64,000 nt of DNA from Halomonas aestuarii (GTDB lineage: Bacteria; Pseudomonadota; Gammaproteobacteria; Pseudomonadales; Halomonadaceae). Under the pieces are notes generated by a model. The model did no database searches and was not told the DNA's origin. It was given only the letters and a program-made list of their open reading frames with translations. Positions 55,453 to 62,772 of this stretch are shown here, one piece after another; the stretch's first letter is position 1; every line of letters starts with the position of its first letter. The position numbers and the translations under genes were made by a program. The DNA is taken from contig NZ_CP018139.1 in NCBI RefSeq assembly GCF_001886615.1, positions 868,001-932,000 of the forward strand, in the 5' to 3' direction.

Positions 55453-57036
55453 TCACAGGATCTTGAAGTTTCCACCGCCGACGGCGTGGCTCACGGCCAC
55501 CTCCTCCACCACCGGATCCTGAAGCGACTGGCCGGCGTACTGGGCGCGGATACCCTCGATCCACGCCTTGGCGCGCTCGTTGAGCTGGAAGTCGTCGTCC
55601 ATCAGCCGTCCGCGGGTGATCAGGATGCCGAGATCGGCGCCCTCGTAGCGGAAGTCCCCGACCCCGCTGATGCGCAGGAAGAAGCCCTCGCTTTCATCCT
55701 CGGCGGCATGGGGGTGAGAGTCGTAGTGGTGATAGGCCAGGCTGCCGTCGGCCGCCATCTTCCAGACCCCGGTGCGCGGCGCCTGGGTCAGCAGGTCGAC
55801 GCTCTCGTCGGTGTGCTTGATCACCAGCTGGCTCCAGCTGTCGACGCTCTCCGGATGCGCCCAGCGCTCGTTGATCTCGTTGATGTCGAGGTCGAAGTCG
55901 ACATCGGAGAATTCCAGCAGGTGGAACAGGAACAGCGGGATGTCGGAGTGGGCGAAGGCCGCCACGTTGGTCAGGGAGCTGGCCCCGGTGACCCGCGGAT
56001 TGAGCTCGCCGAGATAGACCTCGCCGTTGTCCATGTCGATCAGGAAGTCGAGCTCGAAGTAGCCGCGATAGCCCTCCTCGCGCAACGCCTCGCCGAACTG
56101 GAAGGTGTACTCGCGGGCCTTGTCGCGGACCGACTGGTCGAAGGCGCCGGCGAACATCTCGTTGCCGCACCAGCCGCCCTTGTAGGGGGTGAGCGTCTTG
56201 AAGCCGACCAGCTCGGTCATCAGCGGGCCGACCACGGTGCCGCAGCGGGTCGCACAGGCCTCGATGGCCGAGCCGCGGCAATTGATGCGCTTCATGATCT
56301 TGACCTCTGACTCGGCCTCGATCTCCTCGGCATGCTTGTAGTAGTCGTCTTCATTGGAGATGAAGAAGGTGGTGTGGCCGGAATCGCCGAAGGCGGTCTG
56401 GATGACCAGGTCATCACCCAGCTCCTTGCTCACCTCGCAGAGCTCCTGGTAGCTGCCCACCTTGGCCAGCACGTTCGGCACGCTGGGCACGCCGGCCTTG
56501 TTGCCGATGCGCACGGTCTCGATCTTGTTGTCCATGCGCGAACGCAGCTCGGCCGGCGGGAACGCCACCTTGAGGCCGAGCTGCTTGCAGACTTCCTCGG
56601 TGTGCTCGTCGAACATCAGGAAGGCGGCCGTGCCCGCGTTGTCGCCGTCGGCCCGTGACTGGATGAAGTCGATGACCTCCTTGTGCTCGAGGAGGTAGTT
56701 GTTGATGTCCTCGATGCTCTCGAAGTCGCGGGGGAACTTCTCCTTGGGCACGAAGACGTTGCGCTGCTGGTCATCGAAGCAGTTGATGTAGTTGATGTGA
56801 CGGAAGTTACCCACCCAGTCGCCAATCCCCAACAGGTTGAAGTTGGTCGCCGAGATGAAATAGACCGGCTCCTTGTTGTTGAGGAAGTAGCGGCGTACAT
56901 CGGCAATAGTTTTTATTTGGCTCATCGTGGTCGCTCCATCGGATACGGGAGAGGCGCCGGGCGCCGTCTGCGGGGAAGTGTCAGCAGGGGTGTGGCCGAG
57001 CAGGCGGCGCAGCAGTCGAGTCAGGTACTCCAGCAT
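55453..57036 (-). CDS. ATP-grasp ligase (biotin-carboxylase-like)
   Basis: A 527-residue protein with an ATP-grasp core: RSRMDNKIETVRIGNKAGVP, VIQTAFGDSGHTTFF, and the metal-binding ELDFLIDMDNGEVYLGELNPRVTGASSL. It is labelled biotin carboxylase in databases but carries no biotin domain partner here, so it probably forms an acyl phosphate and an amide. AGAGGAG precedes the ATG at 57036. The conserved family start seems to be MSQIKTIAD at 56925, also preceded by GGAG, so a 37-residue amphipathic extension (LEYLTRLLRRLLG) may be real or not. Co-directional with the nitrilase and C45 genes. Confidence 0.78.
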   Translation of the reverse strand: MLEYLTRLLRRLLGHTPADTSPQTAPGASPVSDGATTMSQIKTIADVRRYFLNNKEPVYFISATNFNLLGIGDWVGNFRHINYINCFDDQQRNVFVPKEKFPRDFESIEDINNYLLEHKEVIDFIQSRADGDNAGTAAFLMFDEHTEEVCKQLGLKVAFPPAELRSRMDNKIETVRIGNKAGVPSVPNVLAKVGSYQELCEVSKELGDDLVIQTAFGDSGHTTFFISNEDDYYKHAEEIEAESEVKIMKRINCRGSAIEACATRCGTVVGPLMTELVGFKTLTPYKGGWCGNEMFAGAFDQSVRDKAREYTFQFGEALREEGYRGYFELDFLIDMDNGEVYLGELNPRVTGASSLTNVAAFAHSDIPLFLFHLLEFSDVDFDLDINEINERWAHPESVDSWSQLVIKHTDESVDLLTQAPRTGVWKMAADGSLAYHHYDSHPHAAEDESEGFFLRISGVGDFRYEGADLGILITRGRLMDDDFQLNERAKAWIEGIRAQYAGQSLQDPVVEEVAVSHAVGGGNFKIL

Positions 57037-57051
57037 GAAGGCTCCTCTTCT

Positions 57052-57090
57052 CTTCGATGCGTCTCTTCAATGCGTCTCTTCGATGCGCCG
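57052..57090. repeat. Three 13-bp tandem repeats before the ATP-grasp gene
   Basis: CTTCGATGCGTCT, CTTCAATGCGTCT, CTTCGATGCGCCG in direct succession, filling most of the 69-bp gap between the nitrilase and ATP-grasp genes. Confidence 0.8.
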
Positions 57091-57105
57091 CCCGCAGGCG
57101 AGGGA

Positions 57106-57975
57106 TCAATAGTCCTCAACGTTGGCGCGAACGGGCTTGGCCAGCGGGCCCAGGGTGTCGAGGAAGGGGGTGGAGCCGGTCTCGCTCCGGTACAGCGAGA
57201 AATCCACCTTGCGGTCGCGGAAGCTCTTCAGCGGCTGGCCCAGGCCACGCAGCCCCGCCTCGCGTTCACGACGAACCCTCGTCATGTCGATCTCGATCGG
57301 CATGATCTCCTCGCCGATACCCGCCTGGTGAATGACGTCGCCAGAGGGCCCCACCACGATCGAGCGACCGTTGCCCAGGGCCCCGGCACCGTTGATGTCG
57401 AAGAAGTAGCACTGGTTGACCGCGGCATTGGTGCGCGCCATCGACAGCTCGATATCACGGTCGATGGTATCGGTCATGGTCGGGTGCAGGATCACCTCGG
57501 CGCCCATGGCGGCGAGGGTGCGGGTGGTCTCGGGGAACCACATGTCGTAGCAGATCGAGACCCCGAAGCGGCCGACATTGGGCACGTCGAAGACCACGAA
57601 CTCGGTGCCGCTCTCGACCCCTATCTCGTAAGGGCGGAAGGGGAACAGCTTGCGGAAACGGTTGACCACCTGCCCGTGGGGGTTGATCACCGAGAGGGTG
57701 TTGTAGATGCCGTCCTCGGCCTGCTCGAACATCGAGCCGGGAATCAGCCAGATACGGTGCTGCTCGGCGATCTGGCAGAACAGCGCCTCGGCGTCGCAGG
57801 GCATCGGTCGGGCATTGTGCGTCGAGGCCCCCATGGGCATCAGCTCGCTGAACAGGACCATCTGCACCTGGGGAAAACGGCTCATCAGCACGTCGATCCG
57901 GTGGCGCATGGCCTCGGTGTTGTCACCGTGGTGGTGGGCGTGCATCTGCACCCCAGCAATCGTGAAATAGGACAT
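57106..57975 (-). CDS. Carbon-nitrogen hydrolase (nitrilase superfamily amidase)
   Basis: A 289-residue CN-hydrolase. The catalytic triad is visible as Glu44 (FSELMPMG), Lys109 (RKLFPFRPYE) and Cys142 (ICYDMWFPE). It should hydrolyse an amide or N-carbamoyl compound in the cytosol. It heads the four-gene block; the 187-bp gap to doeX upstream may hold a separate promoter. It could be an N-carbamoylputrescine-type or omega-amidase, but the sequence alone does not decide. Confidence 0.85.
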   Translation of the reverse strand: MSYFTIAGVQMHAHHHGDNTEAMRHRIDVLMSRFPQVQMVLFSELMPMGASTHNARPMPCDAEALFCQIAEQHRIWLIPGSMFEQAEDGIYNTLSVINPHGQVVNRFRKLFPFRPYEIGVESGTEFVVFDVPNVGRFGVSICYDMWFPETTRTLAAMGAEVILHPTMTDTIDRDIELSMARTNAAVNQCYFFDINGAGALGNGRSIVVGPSGDVIHQAGIGEEIMPIEIDMTRVRREREAGLRGLGQPLKSFRDRKVDFSLYRSETGSTPFLDTLGPLAKPVRANVEDY

Positions 57976-58162
57976 TGGAATCTCTCTGCGTCAGGCGATC
58001 GTGAACACTTCCGGGGCGCTTTCAACCACGTGCCGGCACCAACGGTAGCATGCCGGCTGGATCGCCCGGCCGGGTGAGTTGGACCCACCCTCCTGTTAAC
58101 AGCTTATGCCACACCGGGCGGGGGTACATCAACGCTGAAATTGCGGTCAGCCGGAAATGGGC

Positions 58163-58636
58163 TCAGGCAAGGTCGTCCGGGCAGAAACCCGGGGCGGGAC
58201 GTTTCACCGTCTTGGTGACGATGTAGGTGAAGTAGCGCTCGATGCCGGCCTCGCCGGTCAGCCAGGCATCCATGAGCCGCTGGTAGGCATCGATGGAATC
58301 GGCCTCGAACTTGATCAGGTAGTCGACGCCACCGCCCACGGCCACACACTCGGTGACCTCGGGGGTTGCGTGGACCAGGGCCTCGAAGCGGGCGAAGCTC
58401 TCGGCATTGTGCGCCTTGAGCTCGATCTGCACCCATACCGGCGTGCGCTTGACGAGCACGTCGGCATTGATGCGCGCCGAATAGCCCTCGATGATGCCGG
58501 CCTTCTCGAGCCGGCGCACCCGTTCCCAGCAGGGGCTGACGGAGAGGTTGATCGCCTCGGCCAGCTTCGACTTGGTGATGCGTCCGTCCCGGGACAGGAT
58601 CTCGAGGATCTTCAGATCGTAACGATCGAGCTTCAT
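58163..58636 (-). CDS. doeX: DoeX, Lrp/AsnC-family regulator of ectoine degradation
   Basis: A 157-residue Lrp/AsnC protein. The N-terminal HTH is ITKSKLAEAINLSVSPCWERVRRLEKAGII; the C-terminal RAM domain includes VTECVAVGGGVDYLIKF. Located 19 bp after doeB in the order doeA-doeB-doeX known from Halomonas elongata, where DoeX binds the doeA upstream region. The start at 58636 agrees with family length. Confidence 0.92.
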   Translation of the reverse strand: MKLDRYDLKILEILSRDGRITKSKLAEAINLSVSPCWERVRRLEKAGIIEGYSARINADVLVKRTPVWVQIELKAHNAESFARFEALVHATPEVTECVAVGGGVDYLIKFEADSIDAYQRLMDAWLTGEAGIERYFTYIVTKTVKRPAPGFCPDDLA

Positions 58637-58655
58637 GCGTCTCTCAATATCCTGT

Positions 58656-59669
58656 TCAGCCGAGCGAGTCGACGACCTCGGCAATCACCGCAATGGTATC
58701 ACCCATGTTGACCTGTGCCGGGAAACGCCGGGCGGCGAGGATGCCGCTGCGCTCGGCGCGGTACTCCACGGGCGGCGTGCCGCTGCGGGTCATGTCATAG
58801 ACGCGGGCGATCACCTGCCCCTCCTGCACCGCATCGCCCAGCGCCAGGGTCAGCTCCAGCAGGCCGGAGTGCTCGCTCTGCACGTAGCAGCTGGCATCGG
58901 GCATGTCGAGGTAGACCTGGGGCTCGGCGGGCATCTCCACCTGCCCCTGGACCAGCCCGAACTGGATCAGGAAGTTGCGCACGCCCCGCTCGGTGATCGC
59001 CAGGCTCTCGGGGGTGGAGGTGCCGCCGCCGCCGAGCTCGGTGGCAACGAACACCTTGCCCTGGCTCTCCACCGCGGTGTCGAACAGCGCCGCCGCGTCG
59101 AGCTCGAACATCATCATGGCGTAGGGGGCACCGAAGGCCTTGGCCCCTTCCAGCGCCTGGCGCTGCTGGTCGGGATTGTCGAGCACGTGGGAGGCGCCGA
59201 ACGGGATGATGTCCAGGGTGCGGCCGCCGGAGTGCAGGTCGAGGACCACGTCGCACATCGGCACCATCACCCGCGTGAAGTAGTCGGCGATCTTCTCGGT
59301 CACGGTGCCGTCCGGGTCACCGGGGAAGCTGCGGTTGAGGTTGCCGCCGTCCATCGGCGAGGTGCGCCTGCCGGCCATCGCCGCCGGCACGTTCATCATC
59401 GGCACGATGATCACCCGGCCACGCACGTCGCCCGCCTCGAGGGAGCTGGTCAGCTTCATCAGGGCGGTAATGCCCTCGTACTCGTCGCCATGGTTGCCGC
59501 CGGTCAGCAGCGCCGTGGGGCCATCGCCGTTCTTGACCACCGTGACCGGGATCATCACCGCCCCCCAGGCCGACTCGTCATTGGAGATGGGCAGCTTCAG
59601 GAAGCCGTGCTGCACGCCGTCGGCCTCGAAGTCGACGGTGGCGGAGATCGGGCTGGGTCGTTTGCTCAT
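58656..59669 (-). CDS. doeB: N-acetyl-diaminobutyrate deacetylase DoeB
   Basis: A 337-residue zinc deacylase of the succinylglutamate desuccinylase/aspartoacylase fold. Zinc ligands are His60 and Glu63 (GGNHGDEYEG) and His146 (LDLHSGGR); Glu211 in ATELGGGG is the likely general base. It removes acetate from N-alpha-acetyl-diaminobutyrate released by DoeA. AAGGAG precedes the ATG. 41 bp after doeA. Confidence 0.93.
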   Translation of the reverse strand: MSKRPSPISATVDFEADGVQHGFLKLPISNDESAWGAVMIPVTVVKNGDGPTALLTGGNHGDEYEGITALMKLTSSLEAGDVRGRVIIVPMMNVPAAMAGRRTSPMDGGNLNRSFPGDPDGTVTEKIADYFTRVMVPMCDVVLDLHSGGRTLDIIPFGASHVLDNPDQQRQALEGAKAFGAPYAMMMFELDAAALFDTAVESQGKVFVATELGGGGTSTPESLAITERGVRNFLIQFGLVQGQVEMPAEPQVYLDMPDASCYVQSEHSGLLELTLALGDAVQEGQVIARVYDMTRSGTPPVEYRAERSGILAARRFPAQVNMGDTIAVIAEVVDSLG

Positions 59670-59710
59670 GGGGTTCTCCTTGTCTGGCGCGAGGGTCTCG
59701 CGCGACGGTC

Positions 59711-60910
59711 TCAGCGCACGAACAGCTGGCGGGGGAAGTCGGCCAGGGTCTCGCAGCCGGTCTCGGTGATCAGGATGCTCTCGGTGATCTCCAGGCCCCA
59801 GTCGTCCTCCCACAGGCCGGGCATGAAGTGGAAGGTCATGCCCGGCTGCAGGACGGTCAGGTCCGAGGGGCGCAGACTCATGGTGCGCTCGCCCCAGTCC
59901 GGGGGGTAGCTGATGCCGATGGGGTAACCGCAGCGGGCACCGCCGCGGTCGAAGCCGTACTTGTCCATGGCCGAGCCCAGCGCCATGGCGATGTCCGCGG
60001 TGCGATTGCCCGGCTTGGCCACCGCCAGGCCGTTCTCGATGCCCTCCAGCAGCGCCGATTCGGCACGCACGAACTCCTGCGGCGGCTTGCCGAGGAACAC
60101 GGTCCGCGACATGGGAGCGTGGTAGCGCTTGAACACCCCGGCGATCTCGAAGAAGGTGCCCTCGCCCTCGCGAAACGGCGTATCGTCCCAGGTCAGGTGC
60201 GGGGCAGCGGCATCGGAGCCGGTAGGCAGCATGGGCACGATGGCGGGATAGTCGCCCCCATAGATCTTGCCCTGCTCGTCGCGCCAGCCCTCGATGCCGA
60301 CCCGGTAGATCTCCGACACCAGCTTGCTCTTGGGCAGGCCCGGCTCGATCACCTCCAGGATCCGCGTGTGCATGCCCTCGACGATCTTCGCCGCCACCCG
60401 CATGTACTCGATCTCCTGGGGCGACTTGATCGCCCGGCACCAGTTGACCAGGGAGTTGGCATCCATGAAGCGCGCATGGGGCAGCTCGCGCAGCAGGCAC
60501 TGGTAGGCCTTGGCCGAGAAGTAGTAGTTGTCCATTTCCATGCCCACCACGCCCTCGTGCCAGCCACGGTCGGGCAGGATGGTCTGGGCGAGATAGTCCA
60601 TGGGATGCATGTCCGGATTCTGGACGTAGTAATCCGGGTAGTAGGTGATGTTGTCCGGGTCGATCCAGCAGGTGCGCAGCGCCCCGTTGGCGTCCATTCG
60701 CCGTCCGTACCACACCGGCTCCCCCTCCAGGCCGACCAGCACGCACTGGTGGACGTAGAAGGACCAGCCGTCATAGCCGGTCAACCAGGCCATGTTGGAG
60801 GGATCGCTGACGATCAGCACGTCGATGCCGCGGCTGGCCATCTCGGCGCGCACCTTCCACAGGCGGGTCGCATATTCTTCACGAGTGAAGGGCAGGGAAA
60901 CCTGGATCAT
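59711..60910 (-). CDS. doeA: Ectoine hydrolase DoeA
   Basis: A 399-residue creatinase/prolidase-fold (M24-like) enzyme that opens the ectoine ring to N-acetyl-diaminobutyrate. N-terminal creatinase domain with MASRGIDVLIVSDPSNMAWLTGYDGWSFYVHQ-type region, C-terminal pita-bread domain with GTFFEIAGVFKRYHAPMSRTV-type region and HFMPGLWEDDWGLEITE. The length equals known DoeA when started at 60910. First gene of the ectoine-degradation locus, divergent from a ghrA-like gene. Confidence 0.94.
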   Translation of the reverse strand: MIQVSLPFTREEYATRLWKVRAEMASRGIDVLIVSDPSNMAWLTGYDGWSFYVHQCVLVGLEGEPVWYGRRMDANGALRTCWIDPDNITYYPDYYVQNPDMHPMDYLAQTILPDRGWHEGVVGMEMDNYYFSAKAYQCLLRELPHARFMDANSLVNWCRAIKSPQEIEYMRVAAKIVEGMHTRILEVIEPGLPKSKLVSEIYRVGIEGWRDEQGKIYGGDYPAIVPMLPTGSDAAAPHLTWDDTPFREGEGTFFEIAGVFKRYHAPMSRTVFLGKPPQEFVRAESALLEGIENGLAVAKPGNRTADIAMALGSAMDKYGFDRGGARCGYPIGISYPPDWGERTMSLRPSDLTVLQPGMTFHFMPGLWEDDWGLEITESILITETGCETLADFPRQLFVR

Positions 60911-61162
60911 GAAGCCACTCGCCATCGCATCATCAACAAATCGGCCCTCTCTGCGTCGAGAAGGCCGGGCCGGGTGCCGCGTCGCCGCCGAAGCCGACCG
61001 GGTCGTGGGCCGGGGTCGTTCCGGGCAGTCGGTCGATTACCTTGGAGGCAGGTTACTGCCTACCCATGGTGGGCGGTCAAGCATTTCCTCGGGCCTGTCG
61101 CGCTTGTTCACGGCCGCCCCGACTCCCATGATGGGGGTCAGGCACAAGGCGGAGAAGACAGC

Positions 61163-62113
61163 ATGAAGGTTCTGGTCCACACCGAGGATGCCGACCGCTG
61201 GCGGGAGGCCCTGGCGAGGCGCCTGCCCGAGGCCGAGGTCATCACGAGCGACGCGCCGGCCGAAGAGCGCCGCGAGGCGGACTACCTCGCCGTGTGGAAG
61301 CCCTCCGCGGCGCTGCTCGGCGAGCCCGAACGGCTCAAGGGCATCGTCAACCTCGGCGCCGGGGTCGACGCCCTGCTGGGCAACCCGGGACTGCCCGAGG
61401 GGGTGCCCATCGTCAAGCTGCGCGACGCGGGCATGGCCGACCTGATCGGTGACTATGTCCGCTACGGCATCCTGCACTTCCAGCGCGACTTCGATCGCTA
61501 TCGTCGCCAGCAGCATCGCCGCGACTGGCGGGAACACGCGGTGGTCGACAAGGCCGACTGGCCGGTGGGCGTACTGGGCCTGGGCGCCATCGGCGCCAGG
61601 GTGGCGGCCATGGTGGCCGCCGACGGCTACCCGGTGCATGGCTGGAGCCGCTCGCCCAAGTCGCTGCCGGACATCACCTGCCATCACGGCGAGGAGGGGC
61701 TCGAGACGCTGCTCGCCCGGGTGAGGAGCCTGGTCCTGCTGCTGCCTGACACCCCCTCGACGCGCCACGTCATCGATGCCGCCGCCCTGGCGAGGCTTCC
61801 CGAGGGGGCCAGCCTGATCAACCCGGGCCGCGGCACCCTGATCGACGAGGCTGCGCTGCTCGAGGCGCTGGACCACGGCAGCGAACCGGACAGCGAGACG
61901 GAGGGCCGCCTGCGCGGCGCCATCCTGGACGCCTTCCCCGAGGAGCCGCTGCCGGAGCAGAGCCGGCTCTGGTCGCATCCGCGGGTTTGGGTCACTCCCC
62001 ACATGGCGGGGCCCACCCCGCTGGGGACGGCGCTCGACCAGGTGGCCGAGGCGCTGCGGGCCTTCGAGGCGGGGGCGCCGATCGATACCGTCGACCCGGA
62101 GGCCGGTTACTGA
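61163..62113 (+). CDS. ghrA: Glyoxylate/hydroxypyruvate reductase A-like dehydrogenase
   Basis: A 316-residue D-2-hydroxyacid dehydrogenase. IVNLGAGVDALL, GVLGLGAIGARVAAMVAADG (NADP-binding loop), LINPGRGTLIDEAALLEAL, LDAFPEEPLP and the catalytic His in VTPHMAGPT match the GhrA group. GGAG precedes the ATG. Divergent from doeA, so it might reduce a 2-oxoacid by-product, but the link is only positional. A 252-bp intergenic region holds both promoters. Confidence 0.88.
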   Translation: MKVLVHTEDADRWREALARRLPEAEVITSDAPAEERREADYLAVWKPSAALLGEPERLKGIVNLGAGVDALLGNPGLPEGVPIVKLRDAGMADLIGDYVRYGILHFQRDFDRYRRQQHRRDWREHAVVDKADWPVGVLGLGAIGARVAAMVAADGYPVHGWSRSPKSLPDITCHHGEEGLETLLARVRSLVLLLPDTPSTRHVIDAAALARLPEGASLINPGRGTLIDEAALLEALDHGSEPDSETEGRLRGAILDAFPEEPLPEQSRLWSHPRVWVTPHMAGPTPLGTALDQVAEALRAFEAGAPIDTVDPEAGY

Positions 62114-62205
62114 GCGGGGCGCGCCCCGCGACCCCCACCGCGGCCACAACCGCCACACTGCCCTACCCTGAGAAGAGACACCCAACGACCTGCGGGAGGT
62201 GAGTG

Positions 62206-62772
62206 ATGACCCTGGATGTGGAATATGGCCCCCATGACGCGCTGCTCGTCGTGGACATGCAGAACGACTTCTGCGAGGGCGGCGCCCTGGCGGTCAGGGG
62301 CGGCGCGGCCCTGGTGCCGGGCATCAATGCTGAGATCGAGGCGGCCCGGGCGGCCGGCGCCCTGGTGGTCGCCTCGCGGGACTGGCACCCCGTCGACCAC
62401 GTGAGCTTCGCGCATCGCGGAGGCCCCTGGCCGGTACACTGCGTCCAGGACACCGAGGGGGCGGCCTTCCATCCCGACCTCGCGCTGCACGACGACACCC
62501 TGCGCGTCAGCAAGGCCACGGCCTTCGATGCCGACGCCTACTCCGCCTTCGAGGGCACGGGCCTGGCCGGCTACCTCAAGGAAAAGGGCATCGAGCGGGT
62601 GGTCGTCTGCGGCCTGGCGCTGGACGTCTGCGTGAAGGCCACGGCCCTGGAGGCCCGTCGGAGGGGCTTCGACGTGCTGCTGCTGGAGGCCCTCACCGCC
62701 CCGGTGGACCCCGACGCCGTGGATGACTGCCGCTGCGAGCTAACGGACGCCGGCGCCAAGGTCCGCCCATGA
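62206..62772 (+). CDS. pncA: Nicotinamidase
   Basis: A 188-residue cysteine hydrolase that converts nicotinamide to nicotinate. The triad is visible as Asp in LLVVDMQNDFC, Lys in RVSKATAFD and Cys in GLALDVCVKAT; metal ligands in SRDWHPVDHVSF. GGGAGG 6 nt before the ATG at 62206. It overlaps the next gene by 4 bp, forming a two-gene NAD salvage operon. Confidence 0.93.
   Translation: MTLDVEYGPHDALLVVDMQNDFCEGGALAVRGGAALVPGINAEIEAARAAGALVVASRDWHPVDHVSFAHRGGPWPVHCVQDTEGAAFHPDLALHDDTLRVSKATAFDADAYSAFEGTGLAGYLKEKGIERVVVCGLALDVCVKATALEARRRGFDVLLLEALTAPVDPDAVDDCRCELTDAGAKVRP

Noticed and set aside
55453..57036. Biotin carboxylase function for the ATP-grasp protein
   Set aside because: No biotin carrier or carboxyltransferase gene nearby; only the ATP-grasp core is shared.
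57106..57975. Naming the nitrilase-family gene N-carbamoylputrescine amidase and the decarboxylase arginine decarboxylase
   Set aside because: Context would allow a polyamine route, but no agmatine deiminase gene is present and the substrate residues cannot be judged by eye.
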